Position numbers and translations under genes: made by a program
Source of the DNA: Gaeumannomyces sp. JS-464
Lineage: Eukaryota; Ascomycota; Sordariomycetes; Magnaporthales; Magnaporthaceae
Assembly (NCBI GenBank): GCA_002197995.1
Contig: NGZR01000001.1
Span: 14,279,501-14,343,500, forward strand
DNA length: 64,000 nt
Reading direction: 5' to 3'
In this document: positions 11,400-21,994 of the stretch, one piece after another
How positions within the stretch are numbered: the first letter of the stretch is position 1
Layout of the letters: each line of letters opens with the position of its first letter
The notes under the pieces: model-generated
Told to the model about the DNA's origin: nothing
Seen by the model: the letters and a program-made list of their open reading frames with translations, nothing else
The model's database searches: none

Positions 11400-12353
11400 A
11401 TGTTCGCCGCGACCCTCAGGCGACTAGTGGCTGCGACAAAGCCGCTGGCCAAGTCGGCTGCCCCAAAGAGCGCCAGTCCCCTGAAAAAGGTGTGGCCGCC
11501 AGACTACTCCAAGCTCTCCCCTCAAGCCAAACTCAAGTTCGAGAAGAAGTATAAGCGAAGGGTCCTTCTACGCTCTGCTCGGCCGCGGTGGAATAAGATC
11601 ATAAGGCTCACCCAGCTGTTCAGCGTCTCCTGTGAGTCTTGCCCTCTGCCTCCTGTTGCCTCGCGCATGAAACCAGCTTTGTAAGGAGACTGGTATCGAA
11701 ATGTGAATAGAGAGTGGTGGCTACGGCGAGATGTTGCCTGCCACCTTCCCCTCCCCAAAGCCCTTTCATCCGAGCTCTGCTGTTTTCCAATCACTCGGTC
11801 TAGGGAACCACGGATGGCACAGTTGGATGCGGCATGGTCACTACACACTACTCCGAAAAGGTCGTCAGTTCGAGCCCGGGTGCAAGCCCTGTGCGATTGA
11901 TGAGAATTCCGATCACTCCAAAGAGTTTCATAACCGAGTACAAGTGTACTCGGTGAGCTTTTGTCACTTGTTAATTTATCCCTCGCCTTTATTTCTTGTC
12001 CAGCCACGCTATCAGGTATATGTCTCTAACAATGCTTGTTCCCGCAGTTATCACCGTTTACGGCGTTCTCTTCATGCGCTGGGACCCCCCAGAAAGCAAT
12101 CCTTTCCTGAGCGTAAGTTTTGGACGCATTTCTGCCGTTGGAGTCGTTTTAAATCCTCTGACCACGGCAACACTCGTAGATCCGGAGAACCTTCTGGGAA
12201 ACGTTTGGTAGCACACTCGACGAGCCGGCGGGGCAGGATAACTCGCCAATGACCCCGAACGCCCAATCCGCTCGAATCCTCGGCCCAACTAGTCGGGGTG
12301 TTCTTTTTGTCGCCGCGGCTGACCGAAGGCGCGGCTGTGTATACTCTAATTAA
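11400..12353 (+). CDS. Small basic protein with one membrane segment, fungal conserved
   Basis: Best model: exons 11400..11631, 12048..12112 and 12180..12353, 156 residues. Donors are GTGAGT and GTAAGT, acceptors CGCAG and CGTAG, and the phases agree. The N terminus (MFAATLRRLVAATKPLAKSAA) is basic and could target mitochondria. It is followed by KLKFEKKYKRRVLLRSARPRW, then a hydrophobic helix spanning the first junction (LFSVSFITVYGVLFM) and a short aromatic tail (RRTFWETF). I believe the helix plus FWE tail recurs in other Sordariomycete proteins of unknown function, but no named family comes to mind. The first intron is 416 nt, long for this genome, and hosts a tRNA-like element. The C-terminal extent depends on the last exon, so the end is less certain than the start. 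Confidence 0.7.
11808..11953 (+). mobile_element. tRNA-like (SINE-type) insertion in an intron
   Basis: Inside the 416-nt intron, an A box TGGCACAGTTGG (11815-11826) and a B box GTTCGAGCC (11868-11876) stand 41 nt apart, as in a tRNA. The cloverleaf stems do not pair. About 60 nt downstream lies a perfect hairpin CCGAGTAC-AAGT-GTACTCGG (11934-11953). This looks like a decayed tRNA-derived SINE or tRNA relic. I see no clear target-site duplication or poly-A tail. Confidence 0.4.
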
Positions 12354-12723
12354 CTGCTATTGCATTGACGTGGAGTTTGGGCTTCTGTTTGCATACCCAA
12401 ATCATCTAGAAAGATGACTTCCCTGGGCTGTTTAGACATAGCCCCAAGGATCTCGTTAACCGCGCGGATTTGCTGTACCTCCTCTCTTATATCTCTCTCA
12501 GATGAGGGGGACTGGGCAGGGCTGCGCGGCGATTTAGGTTTCTCATCCCCCTGTATATATAATCCTCACTCAACCAGGCTCAATAGCCCGGGCTTGGTAG
12601 CCCGTGAAGGGGGCTTTGCCATATCATCTCACACGTGATCTCGGAAATCGATTTATGGGAAGGGGAACAAAAGTCAACTACCACCAGCGTTGGCTCGGCG
12701 GCTTTGCTGCTCCTTTCGCGTCG
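12354..12723. other. Intergenic (convergent genes)
   Basis: These 370 bp lie between two convergent genes, the small membrane protein and AP-3 sigma. They hold both 3' flanks, and I see nothing further. Confidence 0.6.
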
Positions 12724-13354
12724 TCACCTGCCGTGCCAGACAGCCATGCCCAGCCCAGACCCGAGACCGCCGCCCCTGCCCTCGTTGACGGGCCGCTTGG
12801 CTACGGTGCCCTGTGCGCGGACGCCGGCGACGATGCGGTCGAGGCTGGTCTCGACGACGACGCCGCCGACAATCATCTCGCCCAGGGTGGCGTGCAGCGT
12901 CTCAAAGTTGAAGATGAGGTCGAGCTCGCACACGTTCTCGAACAGCTTGTCGAGGGCCTCGACATAGACCTGGATCAGATCGATAAGGGCCAGGGGCGAC
13001 TCGGTCGTGGTCGAGATGACGATGAAGAAGAGCGTCGCGTAGTGGCGGTACGTCACCAGCGACGGCGCGTCGCCCTGCTGCTGCTGGTCCGGCGAGGCGC
13101 CGGCCGACGCGGCCAGCAGCGGCGGCAGGGGCAGGAAGTTGCACGCCCCGGACGGCCGGTTCGAGACCAGGGTGAAGATCTCGCTGATCAGGCGCTGCTG
13201 CATGCTCGTGTCCTGGCGCGGGAGCCCCCGGGTTGCGTCAGCGGTGGGGGCGGGCTTGCTCGAGTCTATGTTGCGCGAGACTCACCAGCTGCGTGTAGAA
13301 CTTGGTCAGCCGAGGCTGGCCCTGGCCGTTAAAGACCAGGAACGCGTTTATCAT
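12724..13354 (-). CDS. APS3: AP-3 complex subunit sigma
   Basis: Minus-strand exons 13354..13286 and 13212..12724, separated by a 73-nt intron (GTGAGT..CCAG), encode 185 residues. The start MINAFLVFNGQGQPRLTKFY and the segment VTYRHYATLFFIV...ESPLALIDLIQVYVEALDKLFENVCELDLIFNF are hallmarks of the clathrin-adaptor small chain (longin-type fold). GGVVVETS and the length point to sigma-3. AP-3 sorts cargo from Golgi or endosome to the vacuole. A Gln-rich insertion (SPDQQQQGD, about residue 60) sits in a loop where fungal orthologs vary. The gene is transcribed divergently from the frataxin gene 498 bp away. Confidence 0.95.
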
Positions 13355-13852
13355 CTTGCTCTTCTACTTTTTGCCGGCAGCAATGGGGTTTGCGTCAAAT
13401 GTCCAAGGCTAAGCTCTACGACCGGGGAAGTCTATGTGTTGGGTGGTCCCGCCGCCTCAGTGGTGGGGTTCCGCCGCATGCGGTCTGAATAGCGGGGCCG
13501 TCCCCAAGCTCCAGTTGGCTGAGGCGCTACGTCAGTAGCTCGAGGGGTGGCGTTAGCGCTGGAGCTTCGGCAACAAACAAGCAGACTGGAATTGACGGCC
13601 CTCTCCGCACCCTCTGCCGGCTTTCCAACCTTGGAGCTTCTCTTCTCGCCCGCCTCGCCTGATTCTCAATTGACTTCGACTCGATCTATTGCTACAACAT
13701 CGAGAAATCCTACGCCATTCATTACTGATCAAACGGTTCGCTCGGGTGCGGCGGCTTGCTGCTACATATTTCATTAGCTCGTCCGCCGGATTCGAGCTCG
13801 ACCGCAACCGCCTCCTTCCGACCTACGTTTCTCCCCACCAACACAACACACA
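13355..13852. promoter_or_regulatory. Divergent promoter between AP-3 sigma and frataxin
   Basis: A 498-bp spacer between two divergent starts. It contains no supported coding sequence, and I recognise no specific operator. Confidence 0.5.
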
Positions 13853-14567
13853 ATGTCCGGCCCAAGCAACGCCATCATTCGCGCGGCGGCCCGCCGTGGA
13901 CTTCTCACCAGAGTCCCAATGATGATGCTGCGACCGGCGAGCAACGCCGCGAGGACAGCGACGGCCGCCGCCAAGGCCAGCCCCCCCGCCGCAACTGCCA
14001 CGGTCGGCGCTGCTGCGGCGCATGCTAGGTGGATGGGTACCAGCTCGAGCCGGAGCAGGGGCCTGTCGCCCGAGTCTGAGGATCCAGCCCCGCCAAAGAT
14101 ATCGGATGAAGATGTCAAGGCCGCCCCGGTCATGACGGCCGCGCCCCTCGAGGATGCCGAGTACCACGAGCTCGCCGACGAGTACCTCGAAGGCATACTC
14201 GCAAAATTCGAGGATCTGCAGGACCAGAGGCCCGAGGTGGATGTTGAGTTCTCGGTAAGGCTGGATACTATTCTCGCTAATTTTCCCTGAAGTCTTTGCT
14301 AAGTGTCGTCCGGAGAAACAGGCCGGCGTCCTGACGCTCACGTTCCCGCCCAACGGCACCTACGTGATTAACAAACAGCCGCCCAACAAGCAGATCTGGC
14401 TCTCGTCGCCCATCACGGGCCCCAAGCGCTACGACTGGGTCGTCATCGGCGACGGCCAGGGTGAGAAGGAGGGCACGGCCTCGGGCGACTGGGTCTACCT
14501 GAGGGACGGCTCGTCGCTGAGCCAGCTGATCCTCGAGGAGCTCGACGTGGACGTCAGCGCTGCTTAG
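13853..14567 (+). CDS. YFH1: Frataxin, mitochondrial
   Basis: Exons 13853..14254 and 14322..14567 with a 67-nt intron (GTAAGG..ACAG, phase 0) encode 215 residues. The N-terminal 65 residues are rich in Ala, Arg and Ser and lack acidic residues, as in a mitochondrial presequence. The frataxin fold follows: the acidic helix [20 protein letters not shown] (from about residue 104), the first strands [21 protein letters not shown], then [22 protein letters not shown] and the final helix. Frataxin binds iron and stimulates the cysteine desulfurase-scaffold complex in mitochondrial Fe-S cluster assembly. The acidic ridge residues are kept. All splice phases agree and there is no frame break. Confidence 0.96.
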
Positions 14568-16184
14568 GAGCTCTTCAATGACAAATCACGCTCCGTCTTC
14601 TCCCTCTCGGCGGGCTGCTATACCAAGCAGTGATCGGAAAGCGTTTCTTCTGGGTGTGTCTTGCGTTCTCTCTTCGACTTTTTGCAAAGCATTGTGTTTA
14701 TATCGGTTGACCAAGAGGGAGGGGGGAGTCGCGGGCAGAGAGGGCACAGGCCCATGTCCCCTCCCTTTGTGTTTTCTACAAACTGTGCCGAAACTGGAGT
14801 TCGGTTAGGCTGGTGATCAAAGCAGCCAGACGGAAGAGGGAAGTTCTCAAAGAGAAGGCTGGGAGAAGGCTGGAATATGCTCTCTTGTGCTTCAGACTAC
14901 AAACAAGGAAGAGACCGTGAGAGAACGGCCGTCTCCTCATTCACGTGGACTTGACAATCTCGGCAGGATTTTCTACCTGCTCTGAATCGCTAGGTTATCC
15001 GCTAGCAATTATTTGCGATGAATTGCCTGCCGGTGGTGTCTTTCGAGAACCAGACTCCATACGTGAACCACCAGTCACAGCACACCACCCAAACTGCACT
15101 CCTCCGTCCGGCCGACCCGTACGCAGACCAACATCTAACCCCCAAAGCCTCGCCCCGTAGGCTTATGCGAGTGCTGAAGCTTGGGGTGAACCTCATGTTC
15201 AGCGGCGCTGCGGTTCCTGTTGCAAAAGATACATGTGCCATGAAAGGAGAGGGTTTTTGGATATAAAAAGGAGACGACGCGGGCAACAAAATGGCGCTCA
15301 ATTCCGGTCCTTCTCTTATTGACTGGTTTCTGATGCAGCGTGCCGATCTCTACCAGATAGAGCGACAGAAGAACATCTTGGTCGAGACTCCAGTGCTCAC
15401 AATTCGCAAGCGACAAGGGTGATGACGAGATTCGACGGCGCCGTGGGATGGTGGCACACTATATAATATCAGCTCACCGGTTCCATCGCCGGTACACCTG
15501 CATGCGCCTCTCTGGTCGTGGCAGGATAGCGATTGGTTCGAAGCGTGTTATCCTTGCCGCCATCTTTTCTTGCGATCCTTGGAAAATCGCATTGTCGGGT
15601 GGGGGCAACAAATGTCGCGTGGCCCCCTTCTTCACCAAGAGCTCGAGCCGCCTAGAGGTAGTCCAGAGCCAGGTTCCGCATGGGGTCTGCTGAGGCTGAA
15701 TAGGGGCGTTTGGTGGTAGACAATCCATCAATCCAAATGAGGTTCGAGATGTCTCGCGCCAAGACCCCTTATCCCATGGAGTAAAAGCGTGGGGGAACGA
15801 CTTCTTGTCGTGGCTTTGGCTTCTCTCAAGTTTGCCGATTCCTGCCGGCTTCTAAAAGCTCCTCAATGACATTTTTATAAAAACGGATAAAATATGTACA
15901 TATTCATCACGCTGTAGGTAGTCCCAAAGGAAGAGGCGCATAGAAATTGATGGCGCTGAAAAGTCGGGCAGGGAATGTCGTCGAAGACGCCAGATACCGC
16001 CCAGAGCCAGGGCCGATCCAATCAACTCAGCAATTCTCATCTCATTCTCCACATCCCTCTTTTACATCTTCCAACACCTAAAAACGCCGCCAGCGCAACC
16101 AGGCAGGCACATAAAATAAAGACAAGGACAATCAGGCCTCTCTACCGCCAAAGCATAGTATCACAAAACGGCTAGAATCGGGTC
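14568..16184. other. Intergenic
   Basis: 1.6 kb without a supportable gene. Open frames here are short, have no conserved motif and are not GC-biased like the neighbouring exons. The last 180 bp are A/C-rich, leading to the ATG at 16185. Confidence 0.55.
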
Positions 16185-16815
16185 ATGCAAAGAAGCACCC
16201 TCAACCTGCTCGGCCGAGCAGCAGCAGCATCAACACGACAAGCACACGCCCTCACTCCCCGTCCTGCCGGGTGTCCGCGCCGTTACCACAACCATTACCA
16301 CTATCAACAACACCCATCCCACCCTCCACAGCACGCAATACCGGAGGCTGCACACCACCTCATCCAGCCCCGCAAGCACGTCACCAGCAGCGACAGGGCA
16401 ACAACAACAACAACAACAACAGCAGCAGCAGCAGGAGGAGGAAGACAACAACATGACAGCCGAGGACAGCACCACCGCCACCACCACCACCAAGCTGCCA
16501 GCCCTGCCAGCCCTGCCAGAACCCGGCAGCAACGACAGCGGCTCCCCGACGCACCAGCTGGACCTCAGCGGCGGCCAGGGCAGCGTGACGCTCGACCACC
16601 TGGGCCCCATGGTGGTGAACCGCGACGGCACCATGTCGCGCATCGCCAACTGGGCCGAGATGAGCGACATTGAGCGCCAAAACACCCTGCGCGTCCTCGG
16701 CAAGCGCAACCAGCTCAGGCTCGGCGACCTGCGCGCCGCAAAGGCCAAGGAGGAGGAGGAGGCCGAGGCGCGAGACGAAGGCTGCCTAGGTAGTTTGAGT
16801 GGGAAAGAAAGATAG
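16185..16815 (+). CDS. Small mitochondrial-type protein with conserved C-terminal domain
   Basis: The conserved part is LDHLGPMVVNRDGTMSRIANW followed by SDIERQNTLRVLGKRNQLRL. I believe this recurs in small fungal and other eukaryotic proteins, but its function is not known to me. My model is exons 16185..16270 and 16332..16815 (189 residues), with a 61-nt intron whose phases fit. It links a basic N terminus (MQRSTLNLLGRAAAASTRQA) to TQYRRLHTTSSSP, together a plausible mitochondrial presequence. The donor GTGTCC is weak, so a single missing base could instead explain the frame change, or translation may start at the ATG at 16453. A CAA/CAG repeat encodes a polyglutamine run, then acidic EEEDNN. 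The location in mitochondria is inference. Confidence 0.75.
16397..16436. repeat. (CAA)n/(CAG)n repeat encoding polyglutamine
   Basis: About seven CAA units followed by four CAG units, read in frame as polyglutamine within the small mitochondrial-type protein. Confidence 0.85.
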
Positions 16816-17601
16816 GGGACGCTAGGGACCGTCCCGTGTATGTTCGGTATTTGGTTTGTAGTTAGAGCCAAGATAATAAAGCACGTCCTCATTCTGGCAA
16901 CCTTGAGAACGGGTACTAAAATGAGGATGTACCGCCAAACCATGCCTCTCCTCAGACAGAATATCTCAGCATAATCGTCATTATAGCTTCTCACTTGTAA
17001 TAGCAAGCACCCAAAACATTCTCTTAGCGCTGCCCGTCAATATTCTTTGTTTTTACAATATGGAGGGTATAACATAAACCGGACAACCACACCCGACTCC
17101 CATCCTTGCTATCCTGGAGCCGGTGCATACCTACCGCCCACCCCATGGTATAAGTATAGACGCCGAATATTCCAAATGGATGGAGGGAAAAATCCTGTTA
17201 CCCTTCTTTACCTCTTGACGCCGAATGCACCCATCCACTGCAGGCCGATTTATCGTGTAGCATAACACATCGACACAAGGCCATGACTGTACGCTTTTGC
17301 GCCTCTGCCGCGTTTCGGCAAGCTGAAGGTGAAAGTGCATACAGCCCTTCTCCCGCCTGGGGACAGTGAATGATACTGCTAAAAGCAATGGGAAATAACC
17401 CGCCTCCAACCTGAGCCCCGGCCTCTACTCTCGAGGCACCAAAACTCCTGATATCTCGTATAGACCAAAAAAAGACAGTGAAGAATCCAAAATAACCGAG
17501 CCTGATTATGCATGCTGGAGATGACGACAGAAAACGGAAAACATTTAGACCAAGAAAATAACGGGATTGGGTGAAGAAACAGTCTAGCGAGACTGCCATC
17601 G
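16816..17601. other. Intergenic (convergent genes)
   Basis: These 786 bp lie between the convergent mitochondrial-type gene and the bZIP gene and hold both 3' untranslated regions. No coding sequence or structured repeat seen. Confidence 0.6.
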
Positions 17602-19700
17602 TCATCCCGTCATCTCGCCGCCCTCGTGCTCCTCCGGAGACGCGGGCACGGGCTTCTTTACAGCATCCTTGCCCCCGTCGCCGTTGAGGCCGGCCTTGTG
17701 CTTTGCGCTAAAGTCTTTCCAGAGCTTCGCAGTGTCCTCGTTGCCGTCGTTCTTCTCCATGATGAGGTTCTTAAGCCACTTGTTCTCCGTTTCGAGCTGA
17801 GAGATGCGGCTCTCGAGCGTCGCCACTTTGTCATTCATCTCCTTGGCGCTCTTCTCGAGAGCTTGCTCGCGCTGCTTCTTCTTAATGCGGAAACGTGCGC
17901 TCGCGGCCGTGTTGCGTCTCCGCTTGTCTTCCTCCGCTGCTAGCCGCGACGCATCCTCGAAGCTCACCGGGCGGTTGGGGCTAACGGACGACTCGGGCGA
18001 CGAGACCTTTGCGGCGGCTGCCCTCTGGCGTGGTGCCGGTGTGTAGCCATTCTGCTGTTGCGGACGGTGGGATTGTGTCGGAGGAACGGGATATATAGAC
18101 TGCGCGCCTGGTTGGAGAGGCTGAAGGCCGTTTATGTTCTCCGGGTAAGTTTGTAGCGTCGGCGATGTGTAAGCCGCGCCAAAATCAGGAAAATTGAAGT
18201 CGCCTGCGGACATTATTCCATGTCAGCGGGGTTATTTGTGTCTCATAGGCAAGACATCTGGAACAAAGCAACGGCAGACAACGAAGCTAGAAATAGGACA
18301 CGGGGCGGATGGGAGAGACCTGATATGCTGGGGGGAAAGCAAGAACCAAGGTTGAGAACCGAACAAAAGACAACGGACGAAGAAAAGAAGAGGAACTGGC
18401 AAATATTTTGTCGGCGGCAAGAACATCAAAGCGTGGGTGCAGATACTCCGTGCAGGAGCGAGTCGCATCGGGGCTGGCCAGCAACGGAGACTGAACTACA
18501 GCCGGCATCCATCGCATCACAGTCGCGTCCGACTGCTGGTGGCACGTATCCGGCAGCGGGCAGGCCTTGCTTCCCGGGGTTGCTTTGGGCTGGGGCTCCC
18601 CAGTCACGAGGGATTGCGCCATCGAGTTGCACCATCGAGGCACCAAATGACTGGCATTTGCCAGCCCAATGAGAGGCGAGTGTGAATGATGGACCCACAC
18701 AAGGCATCAGACTGCCCCCTCCCTCCTGCTGCTGCACAATCCCGGCGGAAAACCCACCAAATTCGGAGGCAAGCAGAAAAAGAAAGCCGCATCGAACATG
18801 TGGTCGTATAGGATGGGCTGGATGGTCCCAATCAAGCGGCCCCGGATGCGTCCAGCCTGCTGTCACCTTGACTTTGGTGGATGACCAAGGCGACTGAAGA
18901 GACCGTGTGGGTGAGAAGCCGTGCAGTTGTATGTGCGCGCGGCCACACCGTATGGAGATGCAATAATAAGGAAGATGTGTATGCAGTGTGATGTTGGGGT
19001 CTGTGGGCATTGGCAGGTCGATATCTCCAGCCGACGCCTTCATCGACGGTTGACTCTTGAGTATGAGTGCGGGGACCCGGGACGGGCTGGCTCGGCAAAA
19101 AGGTCAAGAAACCGAACACTACCGCTAGGAGGCGCTTGCCTCAGCTAGCAGCGTTTGTGACGGTCATGGTAAATAACGTGCTCATTTATGGTTCTTGCTT
19201 CAGGGTTATGAGCAGGGGATAAAGTTTCAATAGGTAAAGGGTGCGTCCAAGGGTAGACAGGAAGATACATATGTATGAAAGACGATGAATGCGTGGGAAG
19301 GATACTTTGTTGTACGATGCCAGATAGGCGGCAGCACAAGGTGCTGGTGTTTGCGAGGATAGATAAGACGGCGAGCAGCAAAGCGACTTCACTGACCTGA
19401 CATGAAATCAAGGGTACTGAAGTCGTCCATCGTCGTCGTCGAAGCCGAGGCCGAGTTTGGCGGTGGCTCGGATCGTGTGGGCTCGCTCTCGGGTTTCGCC
19501 GGGTGCGATTGGTAGTCGGTGTTCTGACCCGTCTCAAAGTCGAAGAACTGCGTGTTTGTGAACATGACGAGGTCGTCGTCGAGGCCGAATCCCTCCTCCG
19601 GGGCCGTGGTCGCCGCCGGGGTTACCGGCTGGATGGTGGTGAGCTCGCGGAGGTACTGGGATACGTTCGGCGCTCCCCGCCGGCCAGCGTAGCCCGCCAT
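17602..19700 (-). CDS. cys-3: bZIP transcription factor, CYS-3/MetR family
   Basis: Minus-strand exons 19700..19397 and 18203..17602 encode 301 residues. The intron of 1,193 nt has a GTCAGT donor and CGCAG acceptor, and phase 1 is kept. The N-terminal exon gives MAGYAGRRGAPNVSQYLREL and DDDLVMFTNTQFFDFETGQ, a conserved acidic activation region. The second exon carries the basic region EEDKRRRNTAASARFRIKKK (about 193-212) and a leucine zipper of about 35 residues. The basic region is the CYS-3/MetR type, which activates sulfate uptake and assimilation and methionine genes when sulfur is scarce. Family members are held in check by SCON/Met30-type F-box proteins and autoregulate. An in-frame ATG sits 10 nt upstream of the exon-2 acceptor (MSAGDFNFPDF), so a shorter form lacking exon 1 could arise from an internal promoter. 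I see no clear CYS-3 site in the promoter. Confidence 0.93.
18204..19396 (-). other. Long intron of the CYS-3/MetR gene
   Basis: At 1,193 nt this is far longer than any other intron in the window (59-416 nt). No coding sequence is seen in it on either strand. Its 3' end carries an alternative in-frame ATG. It may hold an internal promoter for a short isoform. Confidence 0.65.
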
Positions 19701-21994
19701 CGTTGTCCGTTCGAGAAAGCGGGCAGTCGAGTCGGCCCCGATGCGGTGTGAATGCGGGAGATGGAGGCTTCACTCGCCTCCAGCCGATTCCCGTATCCTT
19801 GTCCAATGTATCGACTTCCGAACAGGCCGTTGACTTCGGCAGCGGGGCAGAGTTCCCGAGTGGTTTGCGCTTGCGATGGCGATTGGCGCGAGATGGTCGA
19901 CGGTGTTCAGAACGGCCCTGGTCGGTGTGTTGACAGGCCGCGGCGATGAGGTTGCGTGTTAGGTTGTTCTTTCTTCTGGTTTCCCGCTTCTTTTTTTTCC
20001 TTCTCTTCAAGCTTTGTTCGCCTCCAGAAACTCAACTTCGCGGTGCGGGAAGTGGGCTGTGAAAAGAAAAAAAAAGATTCGTCCAAAACAGGGCGCGAGT
20101 AACGTGGTCACAGGAGGGGGTCAGGCGGAGTGGGAATGCAGAGGCAAAAAGCGGAGCTGGACCCGCGCCCTGCGGCTTTTCCTTTGATGAGTCGTTGACT
20201 TTGTTTCGTTCCGATGAGGGTCCGATTCACCACATTTAGCGACCGGGGTACCAAGCGAGCGTTGCGGATGTCATTCTCTTGTCAGCTTGTATTTCTGGCG
20301 ATCGACCAGGAAGCACGCCCTTTGGTCGCCAAGCGGACGGCTTCTCGTCCAACGGTTGGTGCAACCCGAAATGGCCGAAAACGGAGAGCAGAAGCAGATC
20401 CCGGGGTAGGCGATGACAGATGCATAGAATAAATCAATCGGCAGCTGGACTGAGCCAGACCGTGGAAGCTCGAGCTGTCGACCACGGAGCGAGACAAAGA
20501 AACGCAAGCGGTAAAGTGTTTTGGCGCCCCTGTTGTGCACCACATGCACGCACGCACCTTGGCCGCCCGTGCTTTTTACCCGATCGATGTGACGGATGTT
20601 GACCACCCCACGGGCTGCGAACACCCATGACCCCACCTCCAAGCTTGGGAGACAACCATGAGTTTCCCTCTGTCCTGAAGCTTGACTAAGGTGCACGCAT
20701 ACGGCCAATCACACGTCTCATCACGAATCTTTGCCAAATAAGGGTCCAGCGGCGTTTTCAGATTGCACTCATTCACATCCCATACCTGCCGACGAGGGGG
20801 AGGCTTGCCCGATACAGCCGAGAGAAGAAGAAGGAAGAAACCTACTAACGGCGTCATGCAGGGCGCAGAACCCCGCGAACACGATTTTCTTGCCCCGAGC
20901 CATCCCATTGCTGAGAAACCGATCCATATCCCATGGCACGGGCTCTGGATCTCGAGCTCCCTGGTGAACTGTGCGCAACTCCATCTGCGGGGTAAAAGAT
21001 TCCCTGCCATCGGTATTTCTTATGATGTATTTTACTGTGAGCAAAGTCGACAGCAGCTTCGAGATCCCCGCGAGAACAGCAGCACAAGGGCCGGCCCCAA
21101 GTTGATTTCAAATCCGTCCCAATTAATATGCGTGCAGCACGCAGTGACATGGGTGGATGCTGAAAGATGCAGCAACCGCCCAGGCCGATGCCTCGGGGTT
21201 TGTGGCGCCGGCGCAGGTCCGTCCGCTAACTCGACTCGGCAGTCCCGGGAAATTGTCGGTCTGGCGGGGTTTATAATCATGCCTGCCAGCAGAAGGCTCC
21301 TGTTGGGTTTGTAATCATGATTTCGTTCTTTGCGTCGGCCATGGCTGTGGGTGGCCCCAGTGGGCCAGATGATGGTGTTGGGCGCATTTTTCTCATGCGG
21401 GCGAAACCTTGGCTTGCATATGAATTCGCTCATTTTGAGCGACGGCGCGTGGGCGCTTCGGAACGACTATGCAGGTCAGCTTCCGCGAGGGCGTCAGCAT
21501 GTTAGCCGTTTTGTGAAACGCACCGACGTCGATCGACCGCTTCATGCTTGGCCAGCGGCCCAAGTCCAGTCAGCAGAGAGCAGGCCGATGCCGCGCACCA
21601 AGTATTTGGACATGAAACCAGAGTTTGTGGTCGATTCGCTACTTTGCAACGCAGGCCGCCGCTCAGCATGTTTCTTTGACTCGATTGGGCAAAAGCCAGC
21701 TGTGGCTGCGGCGTGCCAACAGCTTTTCACGATCGACACCCATCTGTGAATAGCAGGGTCTCCACACCCAGGCTCCACCTCCCACACCAGCCGAAAATGG
21801 AAAGCCGAGAGGTGCACGGACCCAACTACCGACGGAAAACACATTGAAGGCTTGACGCGACGCGTCCAGCCAGAAATCGCAAATCCCGGCACGGCAGCGG
21901 GACCCGGACCAATTCCACACGAGCTTGGATCCATGCTCCGGCCCCGCGACCTCAAAGACCATGTGAACGCCGGCCAGACCACAGACACAACGAC
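19701..21994. other. Divergent intergenic region between cys-3 and CHL4
   Basis: 2.3 kb with no supported gene. It contains the promoters of the bZIP gene (minus) and CHL4 (plus). Open frames on both strands are short and lack motifs. Confidence 0.55.
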
